A stretch of 64,000 nucleotides of DNA, taken from contig JACTVC010000002.1 of NCBI GenBank assembly GCA_018417955.1, positions 992,001 to 1,056,000 of the forward strand. Reading direction: 5' to 3'. Positions 10,614 through 23,000 of this stretch are shown here, one piece after another; the first letter of the stretch is position 1; each line of letters begins with the position of its first letter. The stretch is from Laccaria trichodermophora (Eukaryota > Basidiomycota > Agaricomycetes > Agaricales > Hydnangiaceae). A program made the translations under genes and the position numbers. The notes under the pieces were generated by a model. The model was not told the DNA's origin. It was given only the letters and a program-made list of their open reading frames with translations, and ran no database searches.

Positions 10614-12139
10614 TTGCAATACATTTGTTCTCTCACTTATATGTGCACTGAAAGAAATTTCGTTCAAATGGCAACGCTTCTCGATGTTTTCCATCTCCTT
10701 TTTTTATAGGGTGAGCGCACGACGCACCGATAGAACTCAAATTTACACAACTCGAAGTAGGCCGGTCGACACTCCAAGTATCAGGTCGGCTCGTAGATGG
10801 AAACTTGTCCTCCCAGTGAAATGCAGAGGATTGGAGTCTTTCCCTGTAACTGAAACGTTCATGCTCGTCATTATGCCTTGTGAAGGCGGAAGAATCATGA
10901 CATATTGGGTCGTGCTCCTGGGGAATCAGCCCGCGGAAACGAATCTCGCGGTGTACAAATGGTATTCATTCTAGATACAGCCAACTGATGTCGCTTCAAG
11001 TGGACCAATGTTCTTCTCACTTCGTCCCAATGATGGAATTACAACTCTCTTGTGCGCAAAGGATTCTACCAATTCACCCTCTGTCCAGATCTCCTGGTCC
11101 CCACCCTTGCAGTATTGCTGCGAGCGTTCTCAGTCGCCTTGATATCAATGAAGACCCTATCGCCCCATCCTATCTCCCAGTAACCCCTCTAAGACCAGCT
11201 TCGGGCATGCTTTGAGTACGACTAAGAGGTCCTCAGGTTTCGTGGTTCTGGGCTTGAAAGATATTATCCGTTCCGTCTGATGCTTCTCATTATCACATTG
11301 TCTAAATTTTCTGTCATGCAGTACCATAAGTATTATCTCTATGCTCTAAGTAGTAATTTGTGCATAATACCTCTGTCATGATTATCTATGACTAAATAAA
11401 AAGAGTCAGAGACCAGTGCGACGCTAAAACATACTATGTATGCCGATTTACAGCTCTTTGCATCCAATGTAAACTTTGAGACAGCGACGACGATGGGCAA
11501 TAAGATGTGGAACTTGAAGGCCATAGCCAGTAAGGTATTGAGAACCTCATTCCCTCTTAGGCCATCAATGACTGCCATTGAAGTAAGAGCAGGTAAATTA
11601 CGCTATTTGTCACTTAAGGATGATCAATGTTCATATGCATAATACAGTCATCAAGCAGAAAAATGTACGAACAGGAGGCACTCTTGGATCTTCTCCATTC
11701 ACAAAAAAAAACAATTTCATATGGGAGGGTTGATGATCCATCTCCAAATGTAGCATTTGAAGCCTAGGGGTAGCATGTAGAGGGGTCAAGAGATCTGGGT
11801 ATGGAGATACTCGCGTTGCCTTAGTATCAAGTCTATGGTAGTCTCTCCTAGACAGACTTCGATATATGTGAAGTCGTACCTTGGTTCACGATATATGAAA
11901 GTCTATGGAGCTGTAGTTCAATATTGTTCAACTGCTGCTGGACTGGTGCAAACCAAGGTGGTGCAATGGCTCCAATAGCAAAAGTTGTCAACACACATCG
12001 AGACAAAGACCTTTTCACAAACCTGGATCCATGAGAGCTGCAGAAGCGATCTGAGCTGTTGTCTAGTAGTTAAAGCACCTGTGCTTATCGGAGGCTGACG
12101 GCGATCAGTGAGTGCAAAAAAAGCTGTTTGCCCAGGTAA
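10614..12139. other. 1.5-kb intergenic region, no supported gene
   Basis: Contains only short frames. The part at 10700-11215 has protein-like stretches in shifting plus-strand frames (for example SFPVTETFMLVIMPCEGGRI near 10840-10900 and FYQFTLCPDLL near 11060), which may be a decayed gene, but I cannot join them into a supported model. The rest (11216-12139) is AT-rich with no recognisable content apart from its proximity to the tRNA gene. Confidence 0.35.
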
Positions 12140-12213
12140 TGGCCAACGTGGGGATCGAACCCAAGACCTTCGCGTTGTTAGCACGACGCTTTAACCAACT
12201 GAGCTAGTCGGCC
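12140..12213 (-). tRNA. tRNA-Val (anticodon AAC)
   Basis: The minus strand folds as a cloverleaf. The acceptor stem is GGCCGAC/GTTGGCC (one G-T pair). The D-arm begins GCTCAGTTGG, the anticodon arm is TCGTG-CTAACAA-CGCGA, and the T-arm loop is TTCGATC. The anticodon is AAC (forward-strand gtt at 12177-12179), which decodes GTT valine codons after A34 modification. The internal B box GGTTCGATCCC is intact and there is no intron. The discriminator base is A (12140). CCA is not encoded, as expected for a nuclear gene. It lies divergently about 170 bp upstream of the condensin gene. Confidence 0.9.
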
Positions 12214-12385
12214 CACAGAAAGCATAAAACATAGAAGGCCTCAGTCGTGACAGAGTTGGAACTTGGTCCGTTTCTTAATTAGCACAAATCACGTGATCGA
12301 CGCGTTCCGCGTTTGTGTTGACAGACGCTTGCACCTAGTTCAGACCTTTCGCTCTTTCTCACTTCTCCATCTTCAATTGTCTGCG

Positions 12386-15300
12386 ATGCCTGGGAAGACT
12401 GCACGCCCAGAAAAGGAGGCTTTAAACGCTAAAATATGGGCCGACATGTCCAAAATCTTCGACCAAGTAGGGGTATCAATCGCCAATCATGGCAAGAACT
12501 TTGTCGCGCTTTACAAGACTCATATTGACGCGGCACAACGTACCGAGAAAGTCCATAACGGAAGAAACGTCAAGCTCGTTGGAGAGAAGTGTTTTGAGCG
12601 CCTCTTTGCCGATTCTCTTTTTCGTGCTCTGCCACAAAAGAAAGGCATATCTGAGGCTGACCGCGTTATCAAGTTTACGGGAGGGTACACACGTTTCGTC
12701 AATGAGAAAGGTGTGTTTGGATGCGGCACTACAGATGGCTTCTGATGGTTTGTTCAAGCTGCGGAGGAGAAGGCAGAAGCTGACCCAGACGAGGATCCAG
12801 ACGACGACACAACCGCGTCGCGTTTCACGGCGTTTCTGCTGAGAAGCCTCCTGCCAGGATTCGAGGCAAAGGACAAAAATGCACGGTATCGGACACTTCA
12901 GACGGTAGCGGAGATGGTTTCTCATTTAGGGGAAATTGAGTAGGTGACTACTTCGTTTGGAGATCTGATGCTGAATCTGTTGGTCTAATTAGCGAAGACC
13001 TATATGAAGAGCTTCGTGCTGCCCTTTTGGATCGCATGGAAAGGGATAGAGAAGCGGCTATTCGCCTTCAAGCCACCATCTCAGTAGCTAAGCTTTGTGG
13101 AGCTGAAGACCCAACTATAGTCGAAGCAGGCGAATCTGGTTTAAAAAAGCTTCAATGGACATTGGTACACGACCCTGCTCCGTAAGTTTATCCATTCGTC
13201 AAGGCTACGATCTTCACAAATGCATCTGCTGCTTAGAGAAGTCCGCCGTGCTGCGCTTCTCAACCTTCCAATCAACGAAAAGACACTACCACTCATACTC
13301 GACCGAACGAGGGATACAGACGATACGAATCGCAAGCTAGTCTACAATGCCGTTCTGGAAGCCAACGTGACGCAGGGTAAAACCGAAATAATAGGCCCAA
13401 CCGATCCACGCGCATTGACCATCGCTCAAAGAGAACTGATCGTGAAAAATGGGCTGGGTGACCGAGTTCCCGCTGTGCGAGCTGCTGCCGCATCCCTCAT
13501 TGCCCGTTGGGTGGAGGTTATTAACATCAAATCCGACGAGCCACAGACAGAGAATAATGGAGTCCTGGCCCTCCTCAAGCTCTTTGATTTGGCAAACGGA
13601 GGTGTTGCCGCTGATGCACTGTTGAGCGTCTTTACGACAAATGAAACTATCTTTGATAATCTTGTATTTGGAGGTATGTTTCTAGCCTCCTATCTTATTT
13701 CCGAGGCGCTGAGTTTTGGATCAGACAACTATTGGGTGAATCTCACACCTGAAAGCGCCTTCCTCGCACGCGTCTTTGTTGACCATTGTAAAGCGACGAA
13801 AGATGAAGTACGATTGGAAGCTGCTTTGCCTGTTGTCACTGCTTTGGCGTTCCGGATACAAGACGCCTACAACAAACTCTTGGAGGATAACGACGTAGAC
13901 GCAGAAGAAAGGCTGCTCGGCAGCATAAGTGAAACTGAACTCACTAGGAGGGAGGAAGAAAAGAATGACAAGGAGTTTGTGATTTCGGAACTTTTGAAAC
14001 TGGCTGTTAATTTGGACTACACCGATGAGATTGGGAGGAGAAAGATGTTCAAGCTCGTTCGTGAGTTTGATTGTTCATGACTTTGACGGGCTCCTAACTT
14101 GAGTATCGAAGGTGACATGCTCTCAAAGGAGGCCCTTCCTCAAAGCCTTGTTGCATCTTCTCTTGATGTCCTTCGGGAGTTGACTGCCAATGAACGTGAT
14201 CTCATTCGTGTTGTCGTTGAGATTATTCAAGAACTACGTGAAGACGATGAAGACGGAGAAGAGCCAGCAGTATGCCTTTGCTTGATTCTACCTGTTCATT
14301 TGGTGACCGTTTCCCATTAGCCAGATGCCGATGCCGAGACAAACTTTGGCGATACCCCAGCTACTGTCAAGCCTCCACGCCTATCCCTCTTCCAGAGGCC
14401 TAGAGAGGAGCTTTCCGATGCACAAAGGAAACGAACCGACCACATTGATCTTAAGTGTCTATCCATGTGCGCTGCTATGCTTGAACGCGTTAATAGCGTG
14501 AGCTGAGTTTCCTCTTGACTCTTCAATTCTGACTCTCGTCTCCTTCACAGACGTTTGAAGAAAACTTGACGTTGGAGGGAATACTTGGAGAGCTGATTCT
14601 TCCCTCAGTGAGGCGAGACGACGTGCCCCTATTCAAAGAGAAAGCCGTACTATGCTTGGGTTTATGTTGCCTCATTTCAACGGTATGAATCTATCATCCA
14701 CTACGTGTTTTCTCGCCTCTGACTTGTTGAATGTTTTTCAAGAAAATTATATTGTCTTCAATCGATTACTTTATGAAAAACATCCCCAAGGAAGAGGGCA
14801 ACATCAAGATTGTGCTCATCCAGTCTCTGTTTGATCTGCTCATGACCCACGATGCGGCACTCTCCAGAACGCAGGGTGGAAGTGAAAGTGTGAGGATACC
14901 CAGCTACCTACCAAAACTTGTCCAGTCCTGACTTTTATGGTTTCAGCGGGAAAAAGCCACCCAATTTCTGACGGAATTACTGGATGACGACATGGACCAG
15001 AAAGTGCTCGCACTCCTTTGCACGGGAATCGCCAAGCTAGTTTTGTCGGGTATGATCACGGACCAAAACGTAAGCCCAGTTAGACCTGCTGCCTACGATC
15101 ATTGGTTCACTTGTGTCCTACCAGGCGGTTCGAAAGCTGATCGAGATGTACGTGTCACCAAAGACGGCAAGCAACCAGGAACTTCGCCAAGCTTTGACCT
15201 TCGCCCTGCCAGTCTATAGCTATTCGTCGCCGCAGAACCAATTAACCATCGTGCGGGTACGTATCTCCCTCTCCTGCTCTGATTTTCTACTAAATTTTCT

Positions 15301-16738
15301 GGCAGATATTTATCCCCGTCTTGCTCAAGGCCTCGGAAGTACGAAAGGAGCTCGACGAAGATACGGAAATGGTTACTTCATCACAACTGTCTCTGATGTT
15401 CTTGGATTGGACGGATCCTTTCAAATTGGCAAACGTGCCGTGAGCCAGTACCTCTAACATGTAAAACTCCTTCTAACCATGTCAACAGAAATGGTAATGA
15501 TGAACGGCCCTCCAACGAAGGCATTCAAGCCACTCTAGCTACGAAAATTCTGGAAGCCCTCTTTGAGAGAGAGGAAGACGTTGACAAGCGACCCAATCAA
15601 GCTTGCTATGGCAAGATTGACAGTGAGTTGAACAGTTCAACTGGCATGCTCATCCCCTGATCTTTTTCAAAGAGGAGGACAAGAAAGTCTTGTGCCAGAT
15701 GTTAACCAAGCTGCACATTCCGGACAAAATCGATGACGACGATATAAAACGCTTTAAGCTCCTTATCAGCAACCTGCGGGAGGTACGTCAAAATCATCCA
15801 TTTTCTTTCAGTCTCTTGGATTGATACTTTTTCAAGCGACACCCAGTACGCGACGCGACAAGCAAGACCGCTTTCAACAAGTTTGAGGGCATGATTGCCA
15901 AAAAGTTTGAGAAGCAGTTGGAAGGCTTTGACTCGGAAGAGTACAGGAAGTTGGAAAGTCTTCAAGAGTTGTTCGCATTTTTGGACGATATTATACCGGA
16001 CGACGACGACGATGAGGTTATTGAAATTGATGTCAAGAGGAAAGGGAGGAAGAGGTGAGCGATTTGAAGCCAAGTGTCTTTATCTGATGCTGACTAGTCA
16101 ACAGGCGATCCGAAAGCTTTGCGAGCACCAGCACTGAGCAAGATCACCCCGACTCCCCACCTTCAAATAAAGGAAAGGGTAAACCGAAATCCAAGCGAGT
16201 TCTTCACTTTTCATTTTTGTCAAATGGTGGTTAATACTGAATTTGTCACCAGGAGAAGACGTCTGTCAGCTGAGGATGATGAGGACGAAGATGATGAATC
16301 TACTCAACGCGGAACGCCCCCTGCTCCTGCTGCACCAACGCGAGCCTTGCCAAAGCGAACGGCGTAAGTGCTTTCATTGGGTAACTCGATCGTTCAATAG
16401 CTCACTCTGCCTACAGAGCAACTAAGAAGCCCATAACCATCGAGATCAGCTCGGACTCGGATGAAGACGAACAATATTCTTCGGGCCTGATGCGACGTCC
16501 AAGGACAAGGTTAGCGCATTTTTCTCACTGCTGGAAAGTAAAGGTTGATTGCTTTTGTAGACCCAAGACCAAAGTAAAACAGGAGGAAGTCGAGACTGCG
16601 TCAAAAGTTGATAGAGACATCGATAACCTCCTGGAAGACAGTGCTTCAGAAGTGACACTGGATTCAATCATGGATCATGATTCTGATGAGGAAGAAGAGG
16701 ATGAGGTGAACGATCTACTGGCTGAGGACGACTCGTGA
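12386..16738 (+). CDS. YCG1: Condensin complex subunit 3 (CAP-G/Ycg1)
   Basis: HEAT-repeat kleisin-binding subunit of condensin, which compacts mitotic chromosomes and binds DNA together with the kleisin Brn1. The N-terminus (MPGKTARPEKEALNAKIWAD) leads into IFDQVGVSIANHGKNFVALY. Next come the conserved FTAFLLRSLLPGFEAKDKNA and YRTLQTVAEMVSHLGEI, then HEAT repeats such as LRAALLDRMERDREAAIRLQ, EVRRAALLNLPINEKTLPLI and RVPAVRAAAASLIARWVEVI. The Cnd3-type C-terminal domain contains NYWVNLTPESAFLARVFVDH and VRLEAALPVVTALAFRIQDA. The tail is low-complexity, acidic and serine-rich (near 16260-16735, ISSDSDEDEQ and DSDEEEEDEVNDLLAEDDS), a likely phosphorylated region. It is split by many short introns. 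Confidence 0.92.
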
Positions 16739-16889
16739 TTTTATTTTGCCTATGTGTTCGTCATTTATTGATTTGTATCTGCAATCTTACTCCTTTCCAT
16801 CTTGTTCACATTCTTGATCATCTGAAACTCATTTGATACATTGTTCAATCTCACACCGAGACACATTGGGACTGAATTTCTTGACAGCG

Positions 16890-17666
16890 ATGCCTATAGA
16901 CGTTCCAGACCAGCCGAATGGCGCTCAGCTACCTCCACAACCTAACGATCCCCCCACCTTGACCGACCTTTGCAACGCGCTCTTGTATAATCATCGACTT
17001 CGTCTCAGCCACCGTAAAGAACCACTGTTTCATTTATCCTTTAACTTCTCTTTGACCTGTCTTTTCCGTTCAGAACTTGAACTTGATTACATGAATCAGA
17101 ACTTTGCATCGAGCGATGATGTTGGGAGGGGTGTAATGTACCAGGCCAAACTTATCCAGGCATACGCTGGCCAAGGTGAGTGCATCCTCAATTGAATTCA
17201 TACTCACAGGAGTGAACTATGTATTGTTCATAGATGTCCAGGCTCCTGCCTGGTTTGCGCCTGCCTTAGCTGCTGGTTTGGCGCCAGTGACTCGTATCGC
17301 TCATAGGGTGAGTAGAAACTAGCTCCTCAAATAATTTGGCCATTCAGCTCAATTCCCTTGTGAAAGGCATATAATCTTTCGTGTGGTGATGGGCGCTCCC
17401 GGCATTTCGAAGTAGTACCTTTTGTCGATGGGACCCTACCGACGGCAGAACCGGTACGCCCGCCTCACCTTCCTTTCCGGTTGCTCGCTCATTTCAGTTT
17501 TTGATTATAGCACAACCTCCCGGCGTTGACTAGTGTTGATAAGGTCAATGGATTGACTGGACCGGAAGCAACTGCGTATCTCACCGGCTATGGACTGCCC
17601 CATCAGCAAAACGTTGACCTTCGCAAAAGGGCTATTCGTAGCGAAATTGGTTGCACTGCTTTGTAA
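16890..17666 (+). CDS. Mug135-like C-terminal domain protein
   Basis: A small protein of about 190 residues once introns are removed. It begins MPIDVPDQPNGAQLPPQPND with a proline-rich leader. Then come LTDLCNALLYNHRLR, ELDYMNQNFASSDDVGRGVM, a block with APAWFAPALAAGLAPVTRIA, then HFEVVPFVDGTLPT, HNLPALTSVDKVNGLTGPE and the end LRKRAIRSEIGCTAL. The last three blocks match the layout I know for the fungal Mug135-like C-terminal domain (VPF-DGT, HNLPPLTS, YLxGYG, IGCT). The family was named for a fission-yeast gene up-regulated in meiosis; its biochemical role is unknown. At least three introns are inferred. It converges on NMD3, with 164 bp between the two stop codons. Confidence 0.65.
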
Positions 17667-17830
17667 GAGCAATCGTTCTGTTGCCGCTTCACAGAACCAC
17701 GATAATACCACCTTATGAACACATGTTAGTAGTGCAGAGGCGACTTTACTGTAATATAGGAAATTCACTGGCAGTAAGGCTGAATCGCAGAATTAATCCA
17801 TATATTCAAGTCAATTGAGACATACAATAA

Positions 17831-19812
17831 CTACTTCTGTTCCTGTTCCTCATGCTCCCCAACCCCAAGAGTCATCTCATCGAAACCTTCTAGCAGCTCA
17901 TCCAATGCGACATCAGGGAAATCAGCCTCTTCCTCCTCTTCCTTATCCTCCCCATCAACACCGACAACACTTGACGGGACCCTCTCCTCAGGTGTATCAT
18001 CCACATCCATCGAGTATTGATTCTGTCCCCTCCTCCTCCCACCTTTCTTCTCCTGCACAACAGGCTCAGCCATCTTGACCTCCGGAGCCTTGTACAAATT
18101 AACACCCTGCCGCATCTCGGGATCTTCCTCCAAATCACGAAGGAACAGCTCATAGTCCTCCTCAACCTTCTTATGGTCCCTTCCACCCATCCTTCCCACG
18201 ACACCTCTAGCACCACTCGTCTCCCCCTCCTCTCCCGCCTCTTTCGCGATACTGCGCAACTTCCATTTCCTAGCCTTGTTCTTCTTCCTCCGGTTCGGAT
18301 AGGTCTTTTTAACGAGGATGATGTCGGGTATCCGGCCCACGGGTAGACTGGCAAAGTCGTTCGAGTTGTAGTTTGCGTTGGTGAGGTGGTAGCCTAGCAC
18401 GGCGTCCCCAGGCTGGAGGATCGCGCCGAGGTGCGTGCGGGTGTGGTATATCTGGTTCGTCAGTCCTTGGTCCTCGTAGTCCATCAAACCGTCGTCTTCG
18501 TCCGCTTTTCCCCCTGATGAGCGGAACGCGCCTGCCAAAGCGACTTGGACGTCCGCCATGACGTGTTTCCCTTTTGCTTTTTTGGTGTGGTCGGGTTCGA
18601 TGTCGAGGACGGTGAATTCGACGAGGTCGGTGACGCTTGCGAGGGAGTCGAAGGGGGTGCGCCAGTATACTTGGGAAGGGATGTCGCAGGATTGGAGCGT
18701 GGTGGGGTCGAGGAGCTGGATTGAGTTGCCTACGCGGACGCATACCGTCAAGGGGCTGATGTTGCTTAGTTGTCGAGCTTGTTTTAAGGGTATGCAGACG
18801 AGATCGTCTTTGCAGATTGGAACGATTTCGACGGAGTATGTGTACTTGAAGTTGGCGGTGTTGGTGTGCGTGTCGGAGGATAGCAGCTGTTCTGAAGCTT
18901 TTGATCTGAGGAGGGAAAAGAACAATCAATGGGGTGGATTGCTAGTTGGAGGAAGGATGCGAACCTGATAGGCACGACGCTCCCTAGAAACTCGACCATC
19001 TTCAGAGCGTGACTCCGCGAGCTGTAGAAGAAATCGAGACCATCTCGAACTTCTTTTACTGAGATGGTATCTTTTTGGGCGTTGTGTTTGAGAATCAACT
19101 GCTCGAGGTACAAGAAAGTCCGTTTGTGATGGACCTTTTGCCGAACCTGTACCAAAGCCTTCCAGGTGTTCTTTGCTGCGAGTTTAGCGCAATCTGGACA
19201 TTGCCCGTGTTGTACAAGGTACTCGATCTCAAAGGTTTGCTCGAGAATGGTGTTCGTGAGGACCTAGACAAAAGTTCATGATTGAGGAAAGGAAGTGAGT
19301 GAAGTTGTAGTGCACCTCTTTTTGGATCGTCATCGCTACTCGTAATCGCTTTGAGTGGGGCTCCGTCCAGATGAAATGGGCATCGGTTAATCGGACTTTG
19401 TTCAATCCTTTTAGTTTTTTCAAGCAGATTGAGAGGAGCTCTCTTGATTCTGGTTGTGCAAGTGTCCATGCTTGTGGTGGGGAGAGGAAACGTTCGCAAT
19501 TGCGGCAAAAGGACACAGAAGCTAAAAAAGCGTTAGAATGCGGTTTTTACGATATGCCACAGCTGCACACACCTTGCTTTGGGATTCCTTCCGTGATATC
19601 GACCCTATCGTTCAATGGTTAGTATGAGCTTGAGTAATTATTCACAATACACCCACGTATTTCTCAAGCATGAAACACACAAATTTGCAGTGTTCGGTAC
19701 GATGGGAGTACCTAACAACAAATCAGCCAAGGAGCGAATCAACTTGAGATAAGATCGTACCGCAATCAGCGCAGAGAATTTGGTGGACAGCAGGTCCTGG
19801 AGTGAACTCCAT
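17831..19812 (-). CDS. NMD3: 60S ribosomal export protein NMD3
   Basis: Nmd3 is the nuclear-export adaptor that joins pre-60S ribosomal subunits and recruits the exportin Crm1. The start (MEFTPGPAVHQILCADCGTP) opens the N-terminal zinc-binding domain with CADC, CVSC, YCRNCERFL and CPDC pairs. Conserved blocks follow: LLSICLKKLKGLNKVRLTDA, FIWTEPHSKRLRVAMTIQKE, KHHKRTFLYLEQLILKH-type sequence and NAQKDTISVKEVRDGLDFFY. Then come the central beta domains with SVEIVPICKDDLVCIPLKQA. The C-terminal part has basic RRKKNKARKWKLRSI and acidic, leucine-spaced LDELLEGFDEMTLG stretches, which fit the nuclear localisation and export signals of the family. Four or more introns occur. It shares a 280-bp divergent upstream region with UGGT. 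Confidence 0.93.
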
Positions 19813-20092
19813 CGTACAGGGAGAGTTTAACGCGTACGTACGCCTTCCCAGAGGTTTTAAAGGCGAACGATGCTGGACTTTAGTCAGCCAGTGAGTGACG
19901 AAGGAGTAGACGCGAGAGATGAAAAATATTGATCGCGTTTGTTATCAGATAAGATTTCGTTCAACCAAAAGTTGACGTGTCATGTCAATACAATATCGTT
20001 GAAGACGGCGACTCTCTATGAACATTCTCAGCGACGTTTTATAAGCACTTCGACATCGACTGGCCGCATTGTTACTAAATCTCGTAGTCGTC
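19813..20092. promoter_or_regulatory. Shared divergent promoter region of NMD3 and UGGT
   Basis: 280 bp lie between two start codons facing away from each other, so both promoters and 5' leaders must fit here. No convincing TATA box or named motif is visible. Confidence 0.4.
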
Positions 20093-23000
20093 ATGCTACG
20101 CGTCTTGGCGCTGCTCACAGCGTCCTTGACATTACTCGCAACCAATGCCGCGAGCCCACCTGTGAGGGTGTCATTGAGGTCCTCATGGGCAGCTCCACCC
20201 CTTCTTGCAGAGATATTGTGCGTGCATCGTCGTGTTCATTAATTTATTTACCCAATAACCGTTTCACCTTAGGGAGACAGTCTCAATGGAGAACCCAGAC
20301 GAAGATGCATTCTTCACTTTCCTCGAACGCCTCATTGACCCAGAAATCCTTCCTTCCCCCGAAAAGTTGACTCCAGAAGCCATCCATCAGGCCGCGCTTG
20401 GAATAGCGGTGTCTCATGGTTTACTCCCTGAGCCAGGCTCACTGGAAGCGGTGGAAATGAACCTGGCACTTCATGCGGCTACCCCCAAGATCGAGGCCTT
20501 CTATAATTTCTACGAAGATCACCACAAGGACAGCAAAGGAACGCAATGCGGCTCTTGGGTGGACTGGTACGGTGAAGTTGTTTGTGATGCGGAGACTTTG
20601 CTCCGTCTGGCTGGAAGGGAGACTTTAGATCCTTCTACTGGGGCTCTACCGTGAGTTATCATTGTGCTCTAGCTATATACTTGACTGACATGACATAGAA
20701 TACGTCCCAGGCCCAAAACGCTGACTTTCGACCATATCTTTCCTTCGCCAAAGGATCTCCTCGAACGACCACCCCACACCGCCATTCTTTACGGTTCCCT
20801 GACATCCCCAAACTTCCGCGAACTGCTCACGGAGCTGCTTTTGCTTACGAATAGACTAGACCCACACATTGAATATGTGTTTCGACACATACCACCCCAT
20901 GCGGAGGCACGCAACTATCTCTCTGGGTACGGTGTCGCTTTGGACCTGAAGAAGATGGACTATCTTGCTTTGGATGATAGAAATTCTCATTCTAAAAGTA
21001 TGTATGCGACTTTAACAAATTTCGTGTAATGTTGATGTAAAAACAGGGATTTTGGAGACAACAGACGATGAATCAGTGGACAAACCAGATCCCATTCTAG
21101 CACTTATTCAAGCCCATCCTGAAAATGTCACCGCACCAGACGCGAAAGAGCCACTATCTCCGGAAGAGCTACAAGGTACTTGCATTCCTGACATCAACTA
21201 CTGCCGACTAACATCAACGCTACAGGCCTGGGCATGCAAGCCGCTCAAATCATCGCAGAATCACCAGAGCCGCTAAGAGCTCTAGCTCACCTCTCCCAAA
21301 ACTTCCCAATGTATACCACCTCTCTTTCCCGACGCGTCAAAGTGAACGAGAGCATCATCACAGAGCTTCACGAAAACTCTCTGAAAGCCCAAGGGGGCAT
21401 GAACATGTTCTGGCTTAACGGCGCTGCGATTGAGCAGAAGGACACGCAACCCTTGTCTCTTTTACGGTTGTTGAAAAAGGAGAGAACGACGATGAGATCG
21501 TTGACTGCTCTTGGGCTTGAGAGGAGTGAAGCGTTTGATTTGTTGACTCATCCGGAGGTGGGTGAGTCTCAGAAGGGTGGGGCGGTGGTGGATGGGTTGT
21601 TTGATGCTAGTGATCGGGTGGAGGAGGGGGGTATTGTTGTTTGGTGGAATGATATGGAGAAAGATAGTCGGTGGGTTGACCAATGTTCTATTTTTTTGTG
21701 GATTGCACTAATATAATTGCTGATAGATATGCACACTGGAATCCTTCGCTGTTTGTGGTACGTTCGTCTGGTGTGGAACTTTGTAAATGACGGATTCATT
21801 CTGTTCTTTTTAGCTATTACGGCCCATGTATCCTGGACATTTCCCCAACATCAAAGCAAACTTATTCAACGTCGTCTTGGTGCTTGATCTATCCAAGACT
21901 TCTAGCGTCAACTTCATTGCAGGAGCTATGGCGAACATTCTGGAAAGAAACATCCCTCTCAGGTTTGGCCTCGTTCCCATCGTAGAGACTGAAGAAAGTA
22001 AGCTTCTTTTGCTTTTGGTCTTTTTTTTCTATGCACTTAACGCTGTGATGCCTCAGGTGCGAAGATGGCCAAGCTGTTCTATCATCTAGTCAACAATTAT
22101 GGCCGCAAAAGGACTCTCACATTCCTCAAAACCGTACGCATCCCTCTTTTTCTATGTCCCTATAATTGTACCATCTCTTTCGCACAGATATCTCAAATCC
22201 AAATCCCACCCCAATACCAAAGTCCTACAGTCCAATGGGAGACTGTCCGCACCTCTTTCGAAGAACTGGTGAATGCCGACGTGGCGGCCAACCCTGAGGC
22301 CGCCAGGTTCAACTTTGACACGATCGTCAATGCGGATGGGGATGCTCCGCTGGACAAGATCAAGGCATACGTGGAACGTCTTGGTGCAACATTAGCAAGT
22401 GCCCCGGGGGGACATGCGTTCCTCAATGGGAAACATATGGATATGAATGATGTGTGTGTTATTCTTCCCTTCATTTGAGCAAGGAATCTCAAACTCAGCC
22501 GTTCAGGACTTCCTGAGACAACTTCAAGTAGAGACTCAACAGCAACAGGCATTCTTGCAGGAGAAGGCGCGTATTCTCCCGTGTCCTCAATAGGGAGTGG
22601 GTTACCTGATGGGTTTAGAGAACAGCTCTACGAAGGGTCCCTGACGGACGAGAATAAGGGCGACATGGCGACTTACTTTTACGACTTGCCTACTACTGCG
22701 AAGAGGAGGAACAAGTACATTTATCCTGCGAATAACGCCCCTGGAAGCTTGAAGATTACCAACTTGCCAGAGTTGTTGGCGAAGACGCGGTTGAGGCTCG
22801 AAGCTGGATCTTATTTGTACCCCGGTAAGGTTCTTCAGAAACATTTCGTCCTATGGGAAGTGATTAAGCTGGGTTTTAGAAGAATCGAATTCCGTCCCAT
22901 TGAGTTTGTACGTTGTTGCTGATCTGGACGATGATTCTGGCCTGGCGTTGGCGATGGACGCGATCAGGTCAATCGTACGTGTTGCATCCTTGTCTAAATT

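Noticed and set aside
12060..12135. Possible second tRNA or SINE next to tRNA-Val
   Set aside because: Some words resemble a D-arm, but no acceptor or T-arm pairing could be found.
17831..18354. Second minus-strand frame over the NMD3 C-terminus
   Set aside because: It is an arginine-rich shadow of the acidic and basic low-complexity tail of NMD3 in another frame.
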